Assembly: GCF_001435345.1 (NCBI RefSeq)
Contig: NZ_AZGO01000060.1
Location: 79,308-127,917 of the forward strand
Length of the DNA: 48,610 nt
From: Limosilactobacillus pontis DSM 8475
GTDB taxonomy: Bacteria; Bacillota; Bacilli; Lactobacillales; Lactobacillaceae
Direction of reading: 5' to 3'
Below the pieces are notes generated by a model, which saw nothing but the letters and a program-made list of their open reading frames with translations, searched no databases and was not told the DNA's origin. Below, in pieces: positions 10,464 through 18,238 of this stretch. The translations under genes and the position numbers were made by a program. How positions within the stretch are numbered: position 1 is the stretch's first letter; every line of letters begins with the position of its first letter.

Positions 10464-11810
10464 ATGAGTCAAGAAAAGTCCGCCGGTGCCGGGCTGCCAG
10501 CGCTCTCGAAGTCAACCATTTGGATGATTAACTTCGGGTTCCTGGGTGTCCAAACCGCCTTTACCTTGCAAAGTTCACAAATGAGCCGGATCTTCCAAAC
10601 CATTGGTGCCGACCCTAACAACCTGGGATGGTTCTTCATTCTGCCACCACTGGCTGGTTTAATTGTTCAACCAATTATTGGTTACTACTCAGACCGTACC
10701 TGGGCCCCAAAGCTCGGTGGTCGCCGTCTTCCATACCTGCTCTTAGGTATGATTGTGGCGGTTATTGTTATGTTGCTGCTGCCGAACTCCGGTAGCTTCG
10801 GCTTCGGTTATGGTTCACTGGCCGCCCTGTGGTTTGGTGCCATCACCGTTGCCCTCCTGGACCTGTCATCCAACGTGGCCATGCAGCCATTCAAGATGAT
10901 GGTCGGGGACATGGTCAACGATGACCAGAAGAGTTACGCATACGGGATTCAGAGTTTCTTGTCAAACACCGGTGCCGTTCTGGCCGCTATCTTCCCGTTC
11001 CTGCTGACCTGGTTTGGAGTCGCCAACATTGCCAAGAAGGGTGTCGTTCCTGACTCCGTTATTATTTCCTTCTACGTTGGTGCCGCCCTGCTAATCATCA
11101 CCAGTCTGTTCACGGTCTTCCGTGTTCACGAATATGATCCAGCAACCTACGCAATGTACCACGGAATTTCCGAGGAAGATAACAGTGAAGGTGGTAACTG
11201 GATCGAACTGCTGAAGCATGCGCCAAAGGCCTTCTGGACCGTTACCCTGGTTCAATTCTTCTGCTGGTTCGCCTTCCAATACCTGTGGACTTACTCCGCC
11301 GGTGCGATTGCCAAGAACGTTTGGAACACGACCAATGCGACTTCCGCCGGCTACCAGACCGCTGGTAACTGGTACGGTGTCTTAGCCGCCGTTCAATCAA
11401 TCGCTGCCGTTGTATGGTCATACGTCCTGGCCAAGGTTCCTAACAAGTACCACAAGGCTGGTTACGCCGGTAGTCTGCTGCTCGGTGCCTTTGGTTTCCT
11501 GTCAGTATTCTTCATCCACTCACAAGGTGCCCTGATCGTATCTTACATCCTGGTCGGGATCGCCTGGGCTGGTATGAATACCTACCCACTGACCATCGTT
11601 ACGAACGCCCTCTCTGGTAAGCACATGGGTACTTACCTGGGCCTGTTCAACGGTTCAATCTGTCTTCCACAAATTGTTGCCTCCCTGCTCAGTTTCGCAC
11701 TCTTCCCGTTGCTCGGTGGTTCCCAAGTCAACATGTTCTTAGTTGCTGGGATCGTCCTTGCCTGTGGTGCTCTGGCCGTTGGCTCAATTAAGGAAACCTA
11801 CGCTGAATAA
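10464..11810 (+). CDS. MFS sugar (maltose) transporter, SLC45-like
   Basis: A 448-residue polytopic carrier of the major facilitator superfamily, likely importing maltose by proton symport. The N-terminal block contains GFLGVQTAFTLQSSQMSRIF and the loop GYYSDRTWAPKLGGRR, typical of SLC45-like sugar carriers. About twelve hydrophobic segments run through the protein. Start ATG 10464 follows AAGGAG by nine bases; the in-frame TTG at 10455 is too close to that site. It is first in an operon with malP and pgmB, whose intracellular phosphorolysis needs unmodified maltose, so a non-PTS importer is expected. Codon use is that of a highly expressed gene. Substrate is inferred from context. Confidence 0.88.
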   Translation: MSQEKSAGAGLPALSKSTIWMINFGFLGVQTAFTLQSSQMSRIFQTIGADPNNLGWFFILPPLAGLIVQPIIGYYSDRTWAPKLGGRRLPYLLLGMIVAVIVMLLLPNSGSFGFGYGSLAALWFGAITVALLDLSSNVAMQPFKMMVGDMVNDDQKSYAYGIQSFLSNTGAVLAAIFPFLLTWFGVANIAKKGVVPDSVIISFYVGAALLIITSLFTVFRVHEYDPATYAMYHGISEEDNSEGGNWIELLKHAPKAFWTVTLVQFFCWFAFQYLWTYSAGAIAKNVWNTTNATSAGYQTAGNWYGVLAAVQSIAAVVWSYVLAKVPNKYHKAGYAGSLLLGAFGFLSVFFIHSQGALIVSYILVGIAWAGMNTYPLTIVTNALSGKHMGTYLGLFNGSICLPQIVASLLSFALFPLLGGSQVNMFLVAGIVLACGALAVGSIKETYAE

Positions 11811-11865
11811 TTAAAATAGTTGATAAATGGATTTATAATAAGGGCGTAGTCGATACACCCTTATT
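11811..11865 (+). promoter_or_regulatory. Intercistronic hairpin and possible internal promoter before malP
   Basis: AATAAGGG (11837-11844) pairs perfectly with CCCTTATT (11858-11865), with only a short T-poor tail. It could trim or stabilise the mRNA or attenuate transcription. TTAAAA (11811-11816), 17 bases, TATAAT (11834-11839) could form a secondary promoter for malP-pgmB. Confidence 0.4.
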
Positions 11866-11888
11866 TCTATGAAAGGATTGAGAAAGCA

Positions 11889-14141
11889 ATGAAACGGACA
11901 TTCGATATTGCTCCATGGCATGTTGCTACCAAGACTTGGGATCCTGAAGACAAGCGTCTCCAAGAATCCATGACGAGTCTGGCAAACGAAAACCTCGGGA
12001 TGCGGGGCTTCTTTGAAGAAGGTTACTCTGGTGACCACATGCAGGGTCTCTACCTCGGTGGGGTATGGTTCCCTGACAAGACCCGTGTTGGTTGGTGGAA
12101 GAACGGTTACCCGAAGTACTTCGGTAAGATGATCAACGCCGTCAACTTCATGAAGCTGGTCATTAAGGTCAACGGCGAACAGCTGGACCTGGCCAAGCAG
12201 ACGCCAAAGGACTTCAAGCTGGACCTCGACATGAAGCGTGGGGTTCTGGAACGTGAATTCACCGTTGAAATCGGTGGTACGACCATGTACTTTAACTTCG
12301 AACGGTTCGTCAGCGCCACCCAGAAGGAACTGGTTGGCCAACGCCTCCACATCAAGAACCGCGGGACCGACGATGCCAAGATTGAAATTACCAGCATGAT
12401 CGACGCCGACGTCTACAACGAAGACTCCAACTATGATGAACAATTCTGGAACGTCCTCAACAAGAGCGCTAAGGATGAACACGCCGAACTGACCTCCATG
12501 ACCAAGAAGAACGACTTCGGTACGCCGCAATTCATCGTGGGCATGAAGACGACCACCAAGACCGACCTCGACCACGCCGGCGACGGCACCAGCGACAAGA
12601 CGGCCTACAACACCTTTGAAGGTACAGTAGCTGCTGGTAAGGAAGTCAATTTCGAAAAGCGGAGCCTGACGGTTACTTCCCGGGACTTCGACACTGAAGA
12701 AGCCATCGAAAAGCACCTCGACGAACTGAGCGAGAAGCTTGACGACCAGAGCTTTACCGACCTGCTCGCCGATCATATTTCCGAGTGGGCAGAACGGTGG
12801 ACCAAGTCCGATGTTGAAATCGAGGGTGACGAGGAAGCACAACAGGGGATTCGTTTCAACCTCTTCCAGCTCTTCTCAACTTACTACGGCAACGATTACC
12901 GCCTGAACATTTCACCAAAGGGCTTCACCGGTGAGAAGTACGGTGGTGCTACTTACTGGGACACCGAAGCCTACTGTATCCCAGTCTACCTGGGGGTTGC
13001 CAACCCCGAGATCGCTCGTAACTTGCTGACGTATCGTTACAAGCAACTTGATGGCGCCTTCATCAACGCCAAGGAACAAGGCCTCAAGGGGGCACTGTTC
13101 CCAATGGTTACCTTCAACGGGATTGAGTGCCACAACGAATGGGAAATCACCTTTGAAGAAATTCACCGTAACGGGGACATTGCCTACGCCATCTACCTCT
13201 ACACGAAGTACACCGGCGACAAGTCCTACGTTCTGAACGAGGGTGCCGAAGTCCTGACCGAAGTCTCACGGTTCTGGGCTGACCGGGTTCACTACTCACA
13301 GAGCAAGAACAAGTACATGCTTCACGGCGTAACTGGTCCGGACGAATACGACAACAACGTCAACAACGACTGGTACACTAACCTGCTCTGCCGTTGGACC
13401 CTGAAGTACACCCTGGAAATCCTCAAGGAAGTTGACGACAAGGTTGCCAAGAAGCTGAACGTCTCCGAGGATGAAAAGCGGCAATGGCAAGCAATCGTGG
13501 ACAACATGTACCTGCCATACGACAAGGAACGCGACATCTTCCCAGAAAACGACGGCTTCATGGACAAGGACCTCAAGCCGGTTGCCGACATTCCAAGCGA
13601 CCAACTGCCAATCAACCAGCACTGGTCATGGGATAAGATCCTGCGGTCACCATACGTCAAGCAGGGTGACGTTATCCAGGGCCTCTGGGACTTCATCGAC
13701 GACTTCACCAAGGAACAGAAGAAGCACAACTTCGACTTCTACGAACAATACACGGTTCACGAATCAAGTCTGTCCGCTTCCGTCTACTCCATCATCGCGG
13801 CTGACCTCGGCTACGAGGACAAGGCCGTCGAGATGTACGAACGGTCTGCACGGCTTGACCTGGACAACTACAATAACGATACCGTCGATGGTCTGCACAT
13901 CACGTCCATGACTGGTTCATGGCTCGATATTGTGCAAGGGTTCGCTGGCATGCGGGTTCGTGATGGTCAACTCCACTACGCACCATTCCTGCCAAAGAAG
14001 TGGGATTCCTATCAGTTCCGTCAGATGTTCCGTGGCCGGATCCTGAAGGTCAAGGTTGATAAGCACGGTACCAAGATCGACCTGGTATCCGGTGACCCAA
14101 TCACCATCGACCTTGCTGGCAAGAAGCTCGAATTAAAGTAA
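11889..14141 (+). CDS. malP: Maltose phosphorylase (GH65)
   Basis: Cytosolic inverting phosphorylase: maltose plus phosphate gives glucose and beta-D-glucose 1-phosphate, conserving the bond energy. The 750-residue length equals characterised lactobacillus maltose phosphorylases. The catalytic acid lies in HGVTGPDEYDNNVNND, with Glu486 as the expected general acid (Glu487 in the L. brevis enzyme). N-terminal beta-sandwich, (alpha/alpha)6 barrel and C-terminal jelly roll regions follow the family order. The start ATG 11889 is preceded by GAAAGGA. It sits between the sugar carrier and pgmB, which consumes its product. GH65 trehalose or kojibiose phosphorylases are relatives, but the context and the sequence favour maltose. 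Confidence 0.96.
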   Translation: MKRTFDIAPWHVATKTWDPEDKRLQESMTSLANENLGMRGFFEEGYSGDHMQGLYLGGVWFPDKTRVGWWKNGYPKYFGKMINAVNFMKLVIKVNGEQLDLAKQTPKDFKLDLDMKRGVLEREFTVEIGGTTMYFNFERFVSATQKELVGQRLHIKNRGTDDAKIEITSMIDADVYNEDSNYDEQFWNVLNKSAKDEHAELTSMTKKNDFGTPQFIVGMKTTTKTDLDHAGDGTSDKTAYNTFEGTVAAGKEVNFEKRSLTVTSRDFDTEEAIEKHLDELSEKLDDQSFTDLLADHISEWAERWTKSDVEIEGDEEAQQGIRFNLFQLFSTYYGNDYRLNISPKGFTGEKYGGATYWDTEAYCIPVYLGVANPEIARNLLTYRYKQLDGAFINAKEQGLKGALFPMVTFNGIECHNEWEITFEEIHRNGDIAYAIYLYTKYTGDKSYVLNEGAEVLTEVSRFWADRVHYSQSKNKYMLHGVTGPDEYDNNVNNDWYTNLLCRWTLKYTLEILKEVDDKVAKKLNVSEDEKRQWQAIVDNMYLPYDKERDIFPENDGFMDKDLKPVADIPSDQLPINQHWSWDKILRSPYVKQGDVIQGLWDFIDDFTKEQKKHNFDFYEQYTVHESSLSASVYSIIAADLGYEDKAVEMYERSARLDLDNYNNDTVDGLHITSMTGSWLDIVQGFAGMRVRDGQLHYAPFLPKKWDSYQFRQMFRGRILKVKVDKHGTKIDLVSGDPITIDLAGKKLELK

Positions 14142-14160
14142 TTACGGGGGCAGACAGAGA

Positions 14161-14826
14161 ATGAAGTTTGAAGATCTTAAAGGTTTTGCTTTTGACCTTG
14201 ACGGTGTGATTGCCGACACGGCCCGTTTCCACGGCCAGGCATGGCACCAGCTCGCTGACAAGGTGGGCACCGAATGGACACCCGAACTGGCGGACAGCCT
14301 GAAGGGGGTCAGCCGGATGGATTCTCTTGAGTTGATCCTGAAGGCCGGTGGCCACGAAAACGACTACAGCCAGGATGAGAAGATCGCCCTGGCCACGGAG
14401 AAGAACGACAACTACATCAAGCTGGTTGAGACCCTGACGCCGGCCGACATCCTACCCGGGATGAAGGCCCTGCTGGATGAACTGAAGGCTAACAATTATC
14501 ACATTGTGCTGGCCTCGGCTTCCAAGAATGCGCCCAAGGTTCTCAAGTACCTGCAAATCACCGACTACTTCGAGGGGATCGTTGACCCGGCCAAGCTGAC
14601 GCATGGTAAGCCAGACCCGGAGATCTACAGCGAAGCAGCTAAACTGATGAACCTGCCTGCTAACCAGGTTGCTGGGCTGGAAGACGCCCAGGCCGGGATT
14701 GAATCAATCAACCGGGGCGGCGAAACGTCGATCGGCTTCGGCTCATCACTGCAGGATGCCGATGTAAAGTTCGCTCACACTGGTGACGTTTCATTGGCAG
14801 CCATTAAGGAACAAATGGACAAGTAA
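14161..14826 (+). CDS. pgmB: Beta-phosphoglucomutase
   Basis: Converts the beta-glucose 1-phosphate released by MalP to glucose 6-phosphate through beta-glucose 1,6-bisphosphate. HAD superfamily, 221 residues. The FAFDLDGVIADTARFH motif gives nucleophile Asp12 and acid/base Asp14, with the cap domain following. Later motifs are LASASKN (Ser/Thr motif), KPDPEIY (Lys) and GLEDAQAG (acidic). It begins 19 bases after the malP stop, has a weak GGGGG ribosome site, and closes the operon. Confidence 0.95.
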   Translation: MKFEDLKGFAFDLDGVIADTARFHGQAWHQLADKVGTEWTPELADSLKGVSRMDSLELILKAGGHENDYSQDEKIALATEKNDNYIKLVETLTPADILPGMKALLDELKANNYHIVLASASKNAPKVLKYLQITDYFEGIVDPAKLTHGKPDPEIYSEAAKLMNLPANQVAGLEDAQAGIESINRGGETSIGFGSSLQDADVKFAHTGDVSLAAIKEQMDK

Positions 14827-14831
14827 CAAAT

Positions 14832-14927
14832 AACAAATGACTCTCATACTACAACCGATCAATCAATGGTCATTTGTTTCTTAAGGAAAATGCGCTCGCG
14901 ACGGCATGTTGCGGGCGTATTTTTTTA
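14832..14927 (+). terminator. Double hairpin terminating the maltose operon
   Basis: First hairpin: AACAAATGAC (14832-14841) with GTCATTTGTT (14869-14878), lacking a T run. Second: ATGCGCTCGC (14890-14899) with GCGGGCGTAT (14911-14920, two wobble pairs) followed by a T run, a proper intrinsic terminator. Confidence 0.75.
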
Positions 14928-14937
14928 CTATTTTAGC

Positions 14938-14966
14938 TTGTTAATCGTTCAACAATAGGGTATATT
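14938..14966 (+). promoter_or_regulatory. Promoter of the glutamate-cysteine ligase gene
   Basis: TTGTTA (14938-14943), 17-base spacer, TATATT (14961-14966), about 50 bases before the start codon. Confidence 0.65.
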
Positions 14967-15019
14967 ATTAGAAAATTATTTAATTATTAGAAAAATCTCA
15001 TTTAAGGGGGGGAATTAAT

Positions 15020-16360
15020 ATGTTTAGCAGGATCGGTCAACTAATCTTTGACAACGAGGCGGTTGCCAAGACTTCGGACTTCACGATGGGCCTGGAGATC
15101 GAGATGCAACGGGTCGACGAGACCGGCCACATCAGTCAGGAACCGTATCCTGCCGGCATCGGCGACGAGAAGACCAATCCTTGGCTGACCAACGATTACC
15201 TGGAGACGATGGCCGAGATGGTCACCCCGTCGGCCAAGCACGCCCTCGATGCCATGCACTACCTTTACGTCATCAACAACACCCTGCGCTCAGCCCTGGC
15301 GCCAGGTGAACTCCTCTGGCCGCTCTCGATGCCGCCCAAGCTTCCCAAGGATAAGACCCAGCTCCGGTTTGCCAAGATGGGACCGAAGAAGGAGGCTTAC
15401 CTGAAGGAGTGGACCAAGCGCCATAGTTATTCCAAGGGTACGCCCTGCGGTGCTCACATCAACCTGAGCATCGATTCCCACGTCATCCAGCTGGTCCTGG
15501 ACAAGTGCGGTGACCAGTTTAAAGACGAGGTGGCGGTCCGTAACCACATCTACACCGTCCTTGCCCAGGGCTTCGTCCGCTATCGCTGGTTCATCACCTA
15601 CCTGTTCGGAGCTAGCCCGATCGCCGAAGAGAACTACTTCGCGCCCGGCCATGAATTGGCCCATCCCATCCGCAGCATCCGTCAGAGCAGTCACGGCTTT
15701 GGCACCAAGTTTGCCGGGGACTACACAAACGTCCAGCGCTACGTTGACCGGATTGAGGAGGGGGTCAAGCAGGGCATTTTGACCTCGGACTACGAGTTCC
15801 ACGACTCGGTCCGCTTTAAGGGGAACGAGAACCTCAAGCAGCTACCACAGACCGGGGTCGAGTACCTTGAATTACGGATGCTGGACCTTGACCCGAGCAG
15901 TTCGGTGGGGGTGCGGACGGGGACCCTGCGCTTCATCCGCCTGCTGGCCTCCTACTTCATCATGCACCCGGCGCTTAAGGACGACGAGGTCAACCCGGTG
16001 CTCGACCTGGCCAACCAGATGAACGAGGTGGTGGCTGAGGAATCGCCGACCGCCGCCTGCCACTACCGGACTAAGGCCTTGGCCCTCATCAAGCACCTGG
16101 AGCGCTACGCCAACCAGATCCAGCTAGGGCCGGAGTACGCCGAGATCCTGGAAGACTTGGAGGACCGGGTCATTAACCCGGCGACGACGCCAAGTGCCAA
16201 GTTACTCAACTATGTTCAAGACGGCTCCCTGACTGCCTACGCACTGCGCCGGGCCAAGCGCTACCAGGAGGCGGCCCTAGAGACTATCCAGCCCTTCAAG
16301 GGATTTGAGGATGGCCGGGTCTACACCGCCGCCGAGTTGCGCGCCGCTTTGGCAAAATAA
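15020..16360 (+). CDS. gshA: Glutamate-cysteine ligase (gamma-glutamylcysteine synthetase)
   Basis: ATP-dependent ligation of L-glutamate and L-cysteine to gamma-glutamylcysteine. The 446-residue protein resembles the N-terminal ligase half of bifunctional GshF: MGLEIEMQRV (about 23-32) carries the metal-binding acidic residues, TPCGAHINLSID is a conserved active-site block and YLELRMLDLDP is near residue 280. There is no C-terminal ATP-grasp glutathione synthetase domain, and no gshB neighbours it, so the product may stop at gamma-glutamylcysteine unless gshB lies elsewhere. Start ATG 15020 follows a G-rich ribosome site (AAGGGGGGGGA). The gene is monocistronic and convergent with a C26 amidotransferase. 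Substrate specificity within the family is not certain from sequence. Confidence 0.82.
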   Translation: MFSRIGQLIFDNEAVAKTSDFTMGLEIEMQRVDETGHISQEPYPAGIGDEKTNPWLTNDYLETMAEMVTPSAKHALDAMHYLYVINNTLRSALAPGELLWPLSMPPKLPKDKTQLRFAKMGPKKEAYLKEWTKRHSYSKGTPCGAHINLSIDSHVIQLVLDKCGDQFKDEVAVRNHIYTVLAQGFVRYRWFITYLFGASPIAEENYFAPGHELAHPIRSIRQSSHGFGTKFAGDYTNVQRYVDRIEEGVKQGILTSDYEFHDSVRFKGNENLKQLPQTGVEYLELRMLDLDPSSSVGVRTGTLRFIRLLASYFIMHPALKDDEVNPVLDLANQMNEVVAEESPTAACHYRTKALALIKHLERYANQIQLGPEYAEILEDLEDRVINPATTPSAKLLNYVQDGSLTAYALRRAKRYQEAALETIQPFKGFEDGRVYTAAELRAALAK

Positions 16361-16393
16361 AAAAACTGGAGGAAAAGTTCCTCCAGTTTTTTT
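16361..16393. terminator. Bidirectional terminator between gshA and the amidotransferase gene
   Basis: AACTGGAGGAA pairs perfectly with TTCCTCCAGTT around a three-base loop, with A run on the left and T run on the right, so it works for both converging genes. Confidence 0.85.
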
Positions 16394-17111
16394 ATTGGGC
16401 TGCCCGTTGGATCAGGTCTGCAAAGAGCCGTTGGGAATAATCATAGTGCTTGAACATATTCTCCGGGTGCCACTGGACGGCGAGAATGCGGTCGTTGGCG
16501 AAGGACTCAACTGCCTCGGGCACCTGGTCGTCGGCCATCGCCGTGACCCGGAGTGCGGGCGCAATCTCGTGAAGGGCCTGGTGGTGACGGGAGTTAACGT
16601 AGGGGCGCCTACCGACCAGCTGGAAGATCCGGCTGTCCTCTTCAACGGTGACGTGGTGGGAGGGCAGGTTGCCCGGGGCTGCCTGAGCATGTTTGAGGGT
16701 CTTACGCGGGTCCTCCGACAGGTCCTGGTAGACCGAACCACCAAGGGCGATGTTGATTAGCTGCATTCCCCGGCAGATCCCCATGATGGCCTTGCCAGCA
16801 TGGACGGCCTCCTTGAGTAGGGCGATTTCGAAGAGGTCCCGCTTGCGGTAGGTTGGGCCCAACGCCTGGTGGGGTTCCTCGCCGAAGAATGTCGGGTCGA
16901 CGTCAGCCCCGCCGGCGAAGATTATGCCGTCAAACAGGTCACGGTAGTCGGCGGCCAAGGCTGGGTCAATACTGGGGAGGATCACCGGCAGGCCACCCGA
17001 CTTGACGATCGCCTCGATCAGGGGCCGGGGGGCAAAGGCAGCGTTGCGCTCGTTAATGATGTTGGTGGCCTCGGTCAGGGTGTCAGCAGGGATAGCAATT
17101 CGTGGTCGCAT
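16392..17111 (-). CDS. Class I glutamine amidotransferase-like gamma-glutamyl hydrolase (C26, PuuD-like)
   Basis: A cytosolic hydrolase of the gamma-glutamyl-GABA hydrolase group, 239 residues. The catalytic triad is visible: Cys113 in MGICRGMQ, His215 and Glu217 in AVQWHPE. FAGGADVDP near residue 66 is the family oxyanion-side motif. The start is ATG with a near-perfect AAGGAGGT ribosome site. In this position, convergent with glutamate-cysteine ligase, a role in turnover of gamma-glutamyl compounds is attractive. Polyamine (gamma-glutamyl-GABA) degradation genes are not seen, so the natural substrate is unknown. Confidence 0.85.
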   Translation of the reverse strand: MRPRIAIPADTLTEATNIINERNAAFAPRPLIEAIVKSGGLPVILPSIDPALAADYRDLFDGIIFAGGADVDPTFFGEEPHQALGPTYRKRDLFEIALLKEAVHAGKAIMGICRGMQLINIALGGSVYQDLSEDPRKTLKHAQAAPGNLPSHHVTVEEDSRIFQLVGRRPYVNSRHHQALHEIAPALRVTAMADDQVPEAVESFANDRILAVQWHPENMFKHYDYSQRLFADLIQRAAQ

Positions 17112-17239
17112 AGGATGACCTCCTTAGTTTTCTAATTTGTTTTTAATAATTTACTATAGATCGGGCCAGAAGTCATGATCTGTGCAATTATTATGGATTG
17201 ATTATACAATTGAATTATCATCAAAAGGAGTGAGAGCAT

Positions 17240-18106
17240 ATGGCAGAATTAAAGAACATCAACTCGCCACTGCGGCTGAACAATGGTGTCACGATCCCCT
17301 GCGTCGGCTACGGGACCTTCCGCACCCCGGCTGACGTCGCTGAGCAGGCCGTTGCCGATGCAATCGAGGTCGGCTACCGTCACATCGACACGGCCGCCGT
17401 CTATGGCAACGAGGAAGCTGTCGGTAAGGGGATCAAGGACTCCGGGATTGACCGGCACCGCCTCTTTGTCACGAGTAAACTCTGGAACACGGAGCGGGGC
17501 TACGAATCGACCAAGAAGGCCTTGGATGAGAGCCTGGAGAAGCTGGGGATGGACTACCTGGACCTCTACCTGATCCACTGGCCGGCCAACCAGAAGCAGT
17601 TCGGCGACCGGGCTGCCGAGATCAACGCCGAAACCTGGCGGGCAATGGAAGATGCCTACCATGAGGGCAAGATCCGGGCCCTGGGCCTCAGTAACTTCAT
17701 GCCCCATCACGTCATCGACCTGATGAAGACGGCCAAGGTGGCTCCCGCGGTTGACCAGATCGAGGTCCACCCCGGCTGGCCACACACCCAGGAGGTCAAG
17801 TACCTTCAGGCCCACAATATCCTAGTCGAGGCCTGGGGACCACTGGGGGGCCAGGGCGCTAAGGTCCTGACTAACCCAACGATGGAGAAACTGGCCGCCA
17901 AGTACGGCAAGACGACCGCCCAGATCAGCCTACGCTGGATCCTCCAGCAGGGCGTCCTGCCGCTACCGAAGTCTGTTCACCCCGACCGGATGGTGCAGAA
18001 TACCCAGATCTTCGACTTTGAGCTGAGCGACGAGGACATGAAGACGATCAGTGAGCTGCCAAACCTTGGGGGCCAGTGCAAGGACCCCGATGAGGTTGAC
18101 TTCTAA
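17240..18106 (+). CDS. Aldo/keto reductase
   Basis: NAD(P)H-dependent carbonyl reductase of the 2,5-diketo-gluconate reductase type, 288 residues, single (beta/alpha)8 barrel. The catalytic tetrad is exactly placed: Asp50, Tyr55, Lys80 and His113 (in LIHWPAN). LPKSVHPDRMVQN near the C-terminus is the cofactor phosphate-binding loop; the Lys-Ser pair suggests NADPH preference. ATG 17240 follows AAAAGGAG by nine bases. The gene is monocistronic and divergent from the amidotransferase gene, with a 128-base AT-rich intergenic region. Physiological substrate cannot be read from sequence; methylglyoxal and similar aldehydes are typical. Confidence 0.93.
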   Translation: MAELKNINSPLRLNNGVTIPCVGYGTFRTPADVAEQAVADAIEVGYRHIDTAAVYGNEEAVGKGIKDSGIDRHRLFVTSKLWNTERGYESTKKALDESLEKLGMDYLDLYLIHWPANQKQFGDRAAEINAETWRAMEDAYHEGKIRALGLSNFMPHHVIDLMKTAKVAPAVDQIEVHPGWPHTQEVKYLQAHNILVEAWGPLGGQGAKVLTNPTMEKLAAKYGKTTAQISLRWILQQGVLPLPKSVHPDRMVQNTQIFDFELSDEDMKTISELPNLGGQCKDPDEVDF

Positions 18107-18127
18107 GGTAAACGGTTTTTGAACAGA

Positions 18128-18167
18128 TGACACCGGATAAACCCGCAGATTTATCCGGTGTCATTTT
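18128..18167 (+). terminator. Terminator after the aldo/keto reductase gene
   Basis: A 14-base perfect stem (TGACACCGGATAAA with TTTATCCGGTGTCA) around an eight-base loop, followed by TTTT. Confidence 0.85.
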
Positions 18168-18238
18168 CGCTTCCGGCGGTTTTCGACCCGGGAAACACGT
18201 ATAATGTTCAATAAAGACTATTGGAAAGAAGCAAGATC

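Noticed and set aside
11834-11865. Full terminator between the MFS gene and malP
   Set aside because: The hairpin lacks a T run and the three genes form a clear pathway, so it more likely modulates than ends transcription.
11811-12842. Minus-strand ORF (343 codons) opposite malP
   Set aside because: Complement of a conserved, high-expression gene; no recognisable domain.
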